A DNA stretch of 64,000 nucleotides from Streptomyces griseoluteus (GTDB lineage: Bacteria; Actinomycetota; Actinomycetes; Streptomycetales; Streptomycetaceae). The notes below the pieces were generated by a model. The model made no database searches. It saw only the letters and a program-made list of their open reading frames with translations, and had not been told where the DNA came from. This document shows positions 57,582 through 64,000 of the stretch, piece after piece (the first letter of the stretch is position 1; the number at the start of each line of letters is the position of its first letter). The stretch lies in assembly GCA_000717735.1 (NCBI GenBank), contig JOBE01000050.1, positions 1 to 64,000 of the forward strand, given 5' to 3'. The position numbers and the translations under genes were made by a program.

Positions 57582-59426
57582 ATGTCTGTCACGCAAGATG
57601 GGGACAAATCAGGATTGGTTCCGGTTCGGGTACATCGGATTCTCCGCGGGCCACGCCCCGAGAAGGTCCCCGCGCTCGTCGGCACGGCCTGCACCCTCAT
57701 CGGCCTCATCGACATCGCCGCCGGCGTCTTCCCCCGCTTCCGCGCCAGCCGCATGCACGCCCTCGCGGAAGTCCTCCCCGGCACCCTCGGACCCCTCTCC
57801 GCCGCCCTCTCCCTCAGCGCCGGCGTCCTCCTCCTGCTGCTCGCCCACGGCCTCAAACGCCACAAGCGCCGCGCCTGGCGGGCCGCCGTCGTCCTCCTCC
57901 CCCTCGGCGCCGCCGCCCAGTTCATCTGGCGCCACTCCGTCCTCGGCGCCCTCCTCTCCCTCGTACTCCTCGCCCTCCTCCTGCGCCACCGGCGCGAGTT
58001 CGCCGCCCTGCCCGACCCCCGGAGCCGCTGGCGCGCACTCGCCAACTTCGTCGTCATGGGCGGCGGATCCATCGCCCTCGGCCTCGTCATCGTCAGCGCC
58101 CACCCGCGGCGCGTCCTCGGCAGCCCCAGCCTCGCCGACCGCCTCGAACACGTCCTGTACGGACTCTTCGGCGTCGAAGGCCCCGTCGGCTACAGCAACG
58201 GCGTGGACTGGACCGTCGGCTACTCCCTCGGCGCCCTCGGCATGCTCACCGCCCTCACCACCATCTACCTCGCCTTCCGCCCCGAACACCCCGCCGCCCG
58301 CCTCACCGACGAGGACGAACACCGGCTGCGCGCCCTCCTCGACCAGCACGGCGGACGCGACTCCCTCGGCCACTTCGCCCTCCGCCGCGACAAGGGCGTC
58401 GTCTTCTCCCCCAGCGGCAAGGCCGCCGTCTGCTACCGCGTCGTCTCCGGCGTCATGCTCGCCAGCGGCGACCCCATCGGCGACGTCGAGGCCTGGCCCG
58501 GCGCCATCGAACGCTTCATGGACGAGGCCAAAGCCCACTCCTGGACCCCCGCCGTCATGGGCTGCTCCGAGACCGGCGGCCAGGTCTGGACCCGCGAGAC
58601 CGGCCTCGACGCCCTCGAACTCGGCGACGAGGCGGTGGTCGACGTCGCGGATTTCTCCCTGTCCGGACGGGCCATGCGCAACGTCCGACAGATGGTCAAG
58701 CGCATCGAACGCAACGGCTACACGACCCAGGTCCGCCGCGTCCGTGACCTCGACGACGCCGAACTCGCCCACGTCCGCCACGCCGCCGCCGACTGGCGCG
58801 GCACCGACACCGAACGCGGCTTCTCCATGGCCCTCGGCCGCATCGGCGCCCCCGGCGACGGCGACGCCGTGATAGCGACGGCCCACAAGAAGGACGACAC
58901 CGACGCGCCCGACTCCCCCTACGGCGACCTGAAGGCGATCATCCACTTCGTCCCCTGGGGCCCCGACGGCATGTCCCTCGAACTCATGCGCCGCGACCGC
59001 TCCGCCGACCCCGGCATGAACGAGCTCCTCATCGTCGCCGCCCTCCAAGCCGCCCCCGGCCTGGGCATCCACCGCGTCTCCCTCAACTTCGCCATGTTCC
59101 GCTCCGCCCTCGCCCGCGGCGAGAAGATCGGCGCCGGCCCCGTCCTGCGCGTCTGGCGCGGACTCCTCGTCTTCCTCTCCCGCTGGTTCCAGATCGAATC
59201 GCTGTACAAGTTCAACGCCAAGTTCCGGCCCCGCTGGGAACCCCGCTTCGTCGTCTACCGCACCAGCCGCGACCTCCCCCGCATCGGCTTCGCCGCCCTG
59301 CAGGCCGAAGGCTTCCTGAACCTCTCCCTGCCCCGGCCCCTCACCCGCAGACGCCCCACCGCCGCCCCCCGACCCTGCGCCCACATCGTCCCCGCGCCCG
59401 CCGAGCGCGAGGTCCGCGCGGCCTGA
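57582..59426 (+). CDS. Phosphatidylglycerol lysyltransferase-like protein (DUF2156)
   Basis: The 614-residue protein has about six N-terminal membrane helices (from VGTACTLIGLIDIAAGVF). A cytosolic C-terminal GNAT-like DUF2156 domain follows (GVVFSPSGKAAVCYRVVSGVMLASGDPIGD, then PDGMSLELMRRDRSADPGMNELLIVAAL). Family members (MprF, LpiA, LysX) transfer lysine or alanine from tRNA to phosphatidylglycerol. The protein lacks the lysyl-tRNA synthetase domain of mycobacterial LysX. It would lower net negative membrane charge and give resistance to cationic peptides. The actual amino acid is unknown. Confidence 0.88.
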   Translation: MSVTQDGDKSGLVPVRVHRILRGPRPEKVPALVGTACTLIGLIDIAAGVFPRFRASRMHALAEVLPGTLGPLSAALSLSAGVLLLLLAHGLKRHKRRAWRAAVVLLPLGAAAQFIWRHSVLGALLSLVLLALLLRHRREFAALPDPRSRWRALANFVVMGGGSIALGLVIVSAHPRRVLGSPSLADRLEHVLYGLFGVEGPVGYSNGVDWTVGYSLGALGMLTALTTIYLAFRPEHPAARLTDEDEHRLRALLDQHGGRDSLGHFALRRDKGVVFSPSGKAAVCYRVVSGVMLASGDPIGDVEAWPGAIERFMDEAKAHSWTPAVMGCSETGGQVWTRETGLDALELGDEAVVDVADFSLSGRAMRNVRQMVKRIERNGYTTQVRRVRDLDDAELAHVRHAAADWRGTDTERGFSMALGRIGAPGDGDAVIATAHKKDDTDAPDSPYGDLKAIIHFVPWGPDGMSLELMRRDRSADPGMNELLIVAALQAAPGLGIHRVSLNFAMFRSALARGEKIGAGPVLRVWRGLLVFLSRWFQIESLYKFNAKFRPRWEPRFVVYRTSRDLPRIGFAALQAEGFLNLSLPRPLTRRRPTAAPRPCAHIVPAPAEREVRAA

Positions 59427-59476
59427 CCGGGGAATCCGCGCGGCCCGATCTCACCCCTGGGCCCTACGCTGGACAC

Positions 59477-60337
59477 ATGAGTACGACGATCGACCGGGGT
59501 ACGGCCCGGGGCCTGCCGGAGTGGGACCGCTGCGCGGTCATGGGCGTGGTCAACGTGACCCCCGACTCCTTCTCCGACGGCGGCCGCTGGTTCGACACCA
59601 CGGCCGCCGTCAAACACGGCCTCGACCTCGTCGCCCAAGGCGCCGACCTCGTCGACGTCGGCGGCGAGTCCACCCGGCCCGGAGCCACCCGCGTCGACGA
59701 GGAGGAAGAACTCCGCCGCGTCGTCCCCGTCGTCCGCGGCCTCGCCGCCGAAGGCGTCACCGTCTCCGTCGACACCATGCGCGCCAGCGTCGCCGCCCGC
59801 GCCGTCGAAGCCGGCGCCGTCCTCGTCAACGACGTCAGCGGCGGCCTCGCCGACCCCGCGATGGTCCCCGCCGTCGCCGCCGCGGAAGTCCCCTTCGTCG
59901 TCATGCACTGGCGCGGATTCAGCCAGGACATGAACAGCCTCGCCGTCTACGACGACGTCGTCACCGAGGTCCTCGCCGAACTCCGCACCCGCCTGGACGC
60001 CGTCGTCGCCGGCGGGATCGACCCCGAGCGCATCGTCGTCGACCCCGGCCTCGGCTTCGCCAAGCACGCCCCCCACGACCTCGCCCTCGTCGCCCACCTC
60101 CCCGAGCTCCGCGCCCTCGGCAGGCCGCTCCTCGTCGCCGCCTCCCGCAAACGCTTCCTCGGCCACGTCCTCGCCCGCGAGGGCGCCTCCCCGCCGCCCG
60201 CCCGCGAACGCGACGCCGCCACCGCCGCCGTCTCCGCCCTCGCCGCCCACGCGGGCGCGTGGGCCGTCCGTGTCCACGAGGTCAGGGCCACCGCCGACGC
60301 CGTACGCGTCGCCCGGGCCGTCGAGGGAGCCGCGTGA
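59477..60337 (+). CDS. folP: Dihydropteroate synthase
   Basis: Condenses p-aminobenzoate with the pterin pyrophosphate in folate synthesis and is the sulfonamide target. The 286-residue TIM barrel has the pterin-site motifs VNVTPDSFSDGG, DVGGESTRPGA and DPGLGFAKHAPHDLALV, and ends with ASRKRFLG. TACGCT ends 6 nt before the ATG and no ribosome-binding site is present, so the folate operon probably starts with a leaderless message. It overlaps the NTF2 gene by 4 nt. Confidence 0.95.
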   Translation: MSTTIDRGTARGLPEWDRCAVMGVVNVTPDSFSDGGRWFDTTAAVKHGLDLVAQGADLVDVGGESTRPGATRVDEEEELRRVVPVVRGLAAEGVTVSVDTMRASVAARAVEAGAVLVNDVSGGLADPAMVPAVAAAEVPFVVMHWRGFSQDMNSLAVYDDVVTEVLAELRTRLDAVVAGGIDPERIVVDPGLGFAKHAPHDLALVAHLPELRALGRPLLVAASRKRFLGHVLAREGASPPPARERDAATAAVSALAAHAGAWAVRVHEVRATADAVRVARAVEGAA

Positions 60338-60852
60338 GCAAGGACGACAGGAGCGACTGGGAGGAACCCCCGAAGGCCCGCACCGCCGAGGAGACGGCCG
60401 TCGAAGCCGCCAACACCGCCTTCTACGAGGCGATGGAATCCGGCGACTTCGAAGGCGTCTGCGACCTCTGGCTCGACGACGGAGCCACCCCCATCACCTG
60501 CGTCCACCCCGGCTGGCCCGTACTCACCGGCCGCGGCGAGGTGCTCCGCTCGTACGCGCTGATCATGGCGAACACCGAGTACATCCAGTTCTTCCTCACC
60601 GACCTGAAGATCTCCCTCGCGGGACCCACCGCCGTCGTCACGTGCACCGAGAACATCCTCAGCGGCGGACCCCCCGAGGAAGGCGACGCGCTGGGCCCCC
60701 TCGTCGGCCAGCTCGTCGTCGCCACCAATGTGTTCCGCCACACACCCGACGGCTGGAGGATCTGGTCCCACCACGCCTCCCCCGTCCTTGCGGAGACCGG
60801 GGGAACCGAGGACGGCGGGCCCGGCGCCGACGACGCCGAACCCCCCTCCTGA
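60334..60852 (+). CDS. NTF2-like (SnoaL_3) protein
   Basis: The 172-residue protein has the SnoaL/NTF2 fold pattern: NTAFYEAMESGDFEGVCDLWLDDGATPITCVHPGWPVLTGRGEVLRSYALIM, then VATNVFRHTPDGWRIWSHHASPV. Its position between folP and folB is conserved in Streptomyces, so it may support folate synthesis or handle a pterin, but no activity is known. GTG at 60334 follows GAGGGAG and overlaps folP (GTGA). Confidence 0.85.
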   Translation: MSKDDRSDWEEPPKARTAEETAVEAANTAFYEAMESGDFEGVCDLWLDDGATPITCVHPGWPVLTGRGEVLRSYALIMANTEYIQFFLTDLKISLAGPTAVVTCTENILSGGPPEEGDALGPLVGQLVVATNVFRHTPDGWRIWSHHASPVLAETGGTEDGGPGADDAEPPS

Positions 60853-60972
60853 CCCGCCCACGGCCCCCACGGGCAAGCGCTGTCGGCCCCCGCAGGTAGA
60901 TTCGATGGCGGACACCCGGCCGTCCGCACCCGGCTGCGTGGCCACCGAACTACGACAGCAGGAGTGATTCGC

Positions 60973-61332
60973 GTGGATCGTGTCGCGCTGCGCGGCCTCA
61001 AGGCCCGGGGCCATCACGGCGTCTTCCCCAAGGAGCGCGAGGAGGGCCAGACCTTCATCGTGGACCTGGTCCTCGGCCTGGACACCCGCCCGGCCGCCGC
61101 CGACGACGACCTGACGAAGACCGTGCACTACGGGATCGTCGCCGAAGAGGTCGTCGACGTCGTCCAGGGCGAGCCCGTCGACCTCATCGAAACCCTCGCC
61201 GAGCGCATCGCCCAGCAATGCCTCAGCCACCCCGGGGTCCAGGAGGTGGAAGTCGTCGTCCACAAACCGGACGCGCCCATCACCGTGCCCTTCGACGACG
61301 TGACCATCACGATCACCCGGAGCCGACGATGA
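60973..61332 (+). CDS. folB: Dihydroneopterin aldolase
   Basis: Cleaves dihydroneopterin to the hydroxymethylpterin. The 119-residue product starts MDRVALRGLKARGHHGVFPKEREEGQTF. The catalytic Lys near the C-terminus is in VEVVVHKPDAPI. GTG at 60973 was chosen because AGGAG lies 8 nt upstream; an in-frame GTG at 60964 overlaps that site. The TGA stop overlaps the folK ATG. Confidence 0.93.
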   Translation: MDRVALRGLKARGHHGVFPKEREEGQTFIVDLVLGLDTRPAAADDDLTKTVHYGIVAEEVVDVVQGEPVDLIETLAERIAQQCLSHPGVQEVEVVVHKPDAPITVPFDDVTITITRSRR

Positions 61333-61928
61333 AGCCGACGCAGAGCGACCCCACCGTCCAGCCCGTACCGGCCTCCGTCGTCGCCACCGTCGACGCGGCC
61401 GATGTGACCCTGTCCAACCCCCGCTGGGCCGTCCTCGCCCTCGGCGCCAACCTCGGCAACCGCCTGGAGACCCTCCAGGGGGCCGTCGACGCCCTCGCCG
61501 ACACCCCGGGCCTCCGGGTCAAGGCCGTCTCCCCCGTGTACGAGACGGAGCCGTGGGGCGTCGAGCCCGGCACCCAGCCCTCGTACTTCAACGCGGTCGC
61601 CCTCGTGAAGACGACGCTGCCGCCCTCCTCCCTCCTGGAGCGGGCCCACGCCGTCGAGGAGGCCTTCCACCGCGTCCGCGAGGAGCGCTGGGGCGCCCGC
61701 ACCCTCGACGTCGACATCGTCGCCTACGCGGACGTGGTCTCCGACGACCCCGTCCTCACCCTCCCGCACCCCCGCGCCCACCAGCGCGCCTTCGTCCTCG
61801 CCCCCTGGCACGACGTCGCCCCCGACGCCCAGCTCACCGGCCACGGCCCGATCGCGGCCCTCCTCGCCGCCGTCGGCAGCACCGGCGTCACTCCCCGTAC
61901 CGACCTGGAACTCCGTCTGCCCGAGTAG
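61329..61928 (+). CDS. folK: Hydroxymethylpterin pyrophosphokinase
   Basis: Transfers pyrophosphate from ATP to 6-hydroxymethyl-dihydropterin. The 199-residue product has LALGANLGNRLETL, SPVYETEPWGV, QPSYFNAVALVKTTL and RWGARTLDVDIVAY, then LPHPRAHQRAFVLAPW, all HPPK signatures. A 30-residue N-terminal extension is Val/Pro/Ala-rich. ATG at 61329 overlaps the folB stop. Confidence 0.94.
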   Translation: MKPTQSDPTVQPVPASVVATVDAADVTLSNPRWAVLALGANLGNRLETLQGAVDALADTPGLRVKAVSPVYETEPWGVEPGTQPSYFNAVALVKTTLPPSSLLERAHAVEEAFHRVREERWGARTLDVDIVAYADVVSDDPVLTLPHPRAHQRAFVLAPWHDVAPDAQLTGHGPIAALLAAVGSTGVTPRTDLELRLPE

Positions 61929-61988
61929 TCGTTACGCTTCGTGGCAGACCGCCACAAGCGCGACCGACGACCACGCGAAGGACATCCG

Positions 61989-62468
61989 GTGAAACAACTG
62001 CGGCTCAAGGTGCTCGCCGGACTGTTCCTCGTCGCCGGCATCCTCTCCTGGGGTGCCGCCCGCCTCTGGGACTCGGTCGGCACCCTCCCCAGCGTGCCGA
62101 TCGCCGCGCCCATCGTCCTCGCCGTGATCGCGGTCGTCCTCACCGCGACCGCCCTCTCGATCCGCACCCGCCTCAAGGCCCAGCGCGAGCGCCGTCCCGG
62201 CGCCAAGGGCGTCGAACCCCTGATGGCGGCCCGCGCGGTCGTCTTCGGCCAGGCGAGCGCCCTGGTCGCCGCCCTCGTCGCCGGCATGTACGGCGGCACG
62301 GGCGTCTACCTCCTCGCCTTCCTGGACGTCCCGGCCCGCCGCGACCAGGCCCTCTACGCCGCCCTCGCGGTCGCGGCGGGCATCGGCGTCATCGCCGCGG
62401 CCCTCTTCCTGGAGCGGGTGTGCAAACTCCCGGAGGACGACGACGAGAACCGGGCCCCGGCCGCGTGA
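61989..62468 (+). CDS. DUF3180 membrane protein
   Basis: The 159-residue protein has four membrane helices (LKVLAGLFLVAGILSWGAA, APIVLAVIAVVLTATAL, FGQASALVAALVAGMYGG, ALAVAAGIGVIAAALFL). It matches the DUF3180 family that follows folK in actinobacteria. GTG at 61989 follows GAAGGA; a leaderless GTG at 61941 is an alternative. The function is unknown. It ends 1 nt before the convergent endonuclease gene. Confidence 0.85.
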   Translation: MKQLRLKVLAGLFLVAGILSWGAARLWDSVGTLPSVPIAAPIVLAVIAVVLTATALSIRTRLKAQRERRPGAKGVEPLMAARAVVFGQASALVAALVAGMYGGTGVYLLAFLDVPARRDQALYAALAVAAGIGVIAAALFLERVCKLPEDDDENRAPAA

Positions 62469-62469
62469 A

Positions 62470-63465
62470 TCACCAGGGCTCGCGAGCGAGGTGCCCGTTC
62501 ACCAGGAAGGTGGGGTACGGGGCGAGCTTGTAGCTGTAGAACGTGAAGGGTTTGGCTCCGAGGGCGGGGCGGGGGCGAACCTCGTGGACCTGGACCCAGG
62601 AGGACTCGGGTGGGTCGATGGGGTGGTGCTCGGGGGTGAAAGTGCCTCGGCTCTCCCAGCGATTCGAGACATAGAGGTGTGAGACCAACCCAGGCTTTTT
62701 TGACGGCGTGAACCGCGCACCGATGACCTGCGCCAGCTCTGTCAGAAACGGCGCGTTGCCGCTGGTGATGGTGCGGCCCCAGCCATGCTTGAGGTCACAG
62801 CCGTCCCCGTCGATGTACCCGTCGAGGAAGCCTTGGAAAGTGACGGGGTCCCTCAACACCACACGCGGAAAGCCTTGCCGCATATGGTGGGCATCGCCTC
62901 CCACGTAGTGCCGCATGGCGTCGGAAAGGTACGAGGACACGACTCGCACCCGGAAGCCCGGCAGGTCCCGCTTCAGGTAGCCAGACGGCCGGGTCACGGC
63001 CTCAAGGCGGGCAGGCAACCCTGTGCTGGCCGTCAGAGCGGCCGCATACCGGGAAGCGAATTTCTCGTCGTTGACGATCAGGGACACGTAGTTCTTGTAG
63101 ACGGTTCCATCAGCGCACGTAGCCCCGACGAAATAGCCGAACTCGTACCCCGGCTTGATCGTCGGCCGCTCCCGGCACAGCTTCCGCGCATGGGTCCAGG
63201 CCACCGTCGTTCCCACAGCGTCAGCCGCGTGCACCCAGCCGTCCGGCGTGGACAGCAGCAGATCCGGACTGACGGTGAAGGTCATGTGGTCCGTGACCAC
63301 CTCGACGGCGGCACGCGCTTTCACCGCTGTCACGCCCACGACCGTGGTCTGCACCGTCCGGTCGCCGTCCAGCGTCCACATCGCGCTGCCCGTAGCCACG
63401 TCCCTCGCCGGGACGCAGCCGTCCACCAGGTTCACCAGCATCTTGCTGGTCGGCCCGTACCCCAT
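62470..63465 (-). CDS. Freestanding Hint/LAGLIDADG homing endonuclease
   Basis: The 331-residue protein has the layout of an intein but stands alone. An intein block A begins at Cys17 (CVPARDVATGSAMWTLDGD). Block B has His60 in VVTDHMTF, but without the usual T-x-x-H. Two LAGLIDADG motifs are FGYFVGATCADG (109-120) and FLDGYIDGDG (213-222). A block-F-like end (YPTFLVNGHLAREPW) lacks the His-Asn needed for splicing. Catalytic acidic residues D119 and D219 or D221 are kept, so DNA cleavage is plausible. AAGGGGGA precedes the ATG. Codon use is AT-richer than in neighbours. Confidence 0.85.
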   Translation of the reverse strand: MGYGPTSKMLVNLVDGCVPARDVATGSAMWTLDGDRTVQTTVVGVTAVKARAAVEVVTDHMTFTVSPDLLLSTPDGWVHAADAVGTTVAWTHARKLCRERPTIKPGYEFGYFVGATCADGTVYKNYVSLIVNDEKFASRYAAALTASTGLPARLEAVTRPSGYLKRDLPGFRVRVVSSYLSDAMRHYVGGDAHHMRQGFPRVVLRDPVTFQGFLDGYIDGDGCDLKHGWGRTITSGNAPFLTELAQVIGARFTPSKKPGLVSHLYVSNRWESRGTFTPEHHPIDPPESSWVQVHEVRPRPALGAKPFTFYSYKLAPYPTFLVNGHLAREPW

Positions 63466-63515
63466 ACCGATCCCCCTTGATCAGCGATCAACTCCACTGA
63501 TCGGGGACGGTATGG
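63462..63515 (-). promoter_or_regulatory. Inverted repeat masking the endonuclease ribosome-binding site
   Basis: On the minus-strand RNA, CCATACCG-T-CCCC-GATC pairs with GATC-(AAG)-GGGG-A-(T)-CGGTATGG. This gives 17 bp with a 1-nt and a 3-nt bulge and a 16-nt loop. The 3' arm contains the Shine-Dalgarno run of G and the ATG. Within the loop and arms is a second small palindrome, TGATCAGCGATCA (63479-63491). Confidence 0.75.
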
Positions 63516-63536
63516 AGCAAGACTGGCAGCCCGCTA

Positions 63537-64000
63537 CTAGCGGGCCAATATCAGGGACATAGCCTCAGCGCGTGTAGTAGCGTCACGAAGTTGACCACGC
63601 ACCGCCGAGGTGGTCGTTTTCGCGCCCGGCTTACGAACGCCACGCAGCGCCATGCACATGTGTTCGGCCTCGATGACGACGATCGCACCACGGGCTTCGA
63701 GGATGCGCATCAGCGAGTCGGCGATCTGCGTCGTCAGACGCTCCTGCACCTGCGGGCGCCGAGCAAAGACGTCAACGAGGCGGGCCAGCTTGGACAGGCC
63801 GGTAATCTTGCCCGATTCCGCCGGAATGTAACCAATGTGAGCTACGCCATGGAATGGCAGCAAATGATGTTCACACTGACTAGTCAGTTCAATGTCCTTC
63901 ACCAGGACCATCTCATCGTGGCCCAGGTCGAACGTCGTCGTCAGCACGTCCTCCGGCTTCTGCCACAGCCCCGCGAAAAGCTCCCTGTACGCCCGCGCCA
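63537..64000 (-). CDS. folE: GTP cyclohydrolase I, 5' end outside the window
   Basis: The C-terminal 154 residues are present, reading in from the window edge ([18 protein letters not shown]...). Zinc-site and catalytic motifs are intact: [60 protein letters not shown]. It makes dihydroneopterin triphosphate for folate or 7-deazaguanines. Residues such as IELTSQ, AESG and EAEHMCMAL differ from the Streptomyces FolE I remember (VLS-S/T-CEHH, ECEHMCMSM). Codon use is AT-richer. It is either the resident folE after exchange or an acquired second copy. Confidence 0.9.
   Translation of the reverse strand, partial: ARAYRELFAGLWQKPEDVLTTTFDLGHDEMVLVKDIELTSQCEHHLLPFHGVAHIGYIPAESGKITGLSKLARLVDVFARRPQVQERLTTQIADSLMRILEARGAIVVIEAEHMCMALRGVRKPGAKTTTSAVRGQLRDATTRAEAMSLILAR

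Noticed and set aside
60964..61332. GTG at 60964 as the folB start
   Set aside because: It overlaps the AGGAG that serves the better-placed GTG at 60973, where FolB homology begins.
62470..63465. Active self-splicing intein inside a split gene
   Set aside because: The C-terminal His-Asn and a +1 Ser/Thr/Cys are missing, the gene has its own ribosome-binding site and stop, and the flanking folE is not interrupted.

Overview
The window is chromosomal DNA from a high-GC actinomycete, almost certainly a Streptomyces. The codon third positions are nearly all G or C, the gene families are actinobacterial, and the gene order trpS, proC, ilvD, radA, disA, mutY, sigE-cseABC, clpC, lsr2, coaX-nadC-nadB-panC, nuoD2, folP-folB-folK matches, from memory, the SCO3334 to SCO3403 stretch of S. 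coelicolor. No CRISPR array, tRNA gene or complete prophage is visible.

Layout. 1-530: upstream promoter and leader region of an rRNA operon that lies to the left on the minus strand. 532-1689: a Trp-codon leader peptide, an attenuator and trpS. 1656-6765: a GlxA-type regulator divergent from a cysteine hydrolase, then proC, a two-gene ABC exporter with a palindromic operator, a membrane protein and an SH3 protein. 6922-13688: a PQQ-propeller Ser/Thr kinase, ilvD, a sugar isomerase-TetR pair and a Ppx/GppA phosphatase. 13730-19477: a Cys-rich protein, a sigma-like/BACON membrane fusion, radA and disA; radA and disA are each followed by a small inverted-repeat element that starts on the TAG stop codon. 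19594-19635 is sequencing-adapter sequence in the assembly. 20651-26039: PAP2 phosphatase, mutY and the cell-envelope stress operon sigE-cseA-cseB-cseC. 26117-35094: drug exporter with divergent TetR, LytM peptidase, a NACHT NTPase and clpC. 35568-38548: SCO3374-family protein, lsr2, argA, a BlaI repressor and small conserved genes. 38701-44289: a tightly overlapping operon joining pantothenate, NAD and CoA synthesis. 44415-51418: threonine aldolase, an ArsR-type regulator with two operators, a two-component system, and a MidA-type methyltransferase beside a second nuoD. 51465-57416: a coiled-coil membrane protein, an osmoprotectant ABC transporter split into two divergent units, and a membrane esterase. 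57582-62468: an LpiA/LysX-type lipid aminoacyltransferase and the folate genes folP, folB, folK. 62470-64000: a freestanding Hint/LAGLIDADG endonuclease and a 5'-incomplete folE, both with AT-richer codon use.

How the parts fit. Several units deal with envelope integrity: sigE-cseABC, the LytM peptidase, the lysyltransferase and DisA (c-di-AMP). Others are core metabolism kept in overlapping operons: panC-nadB-nadC-coaX and folP-folB-folK. The best leads are the endonuclease gene whose ribosome-binding site is buried in a 17-bp hairpin, the inverted-repeat elements that sit exactly on TAG stops, the predicted methyltransferase/substrate pair MidA-NuoD2, the sigma/BACON fusion, and a twin-operator ArsR gene. 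At least eleven genes show a TANNNT box 6-7 nt before the start codon, which suggests extensive leaderless transcription. Comparisons with other genomes are from memory; no search was run.
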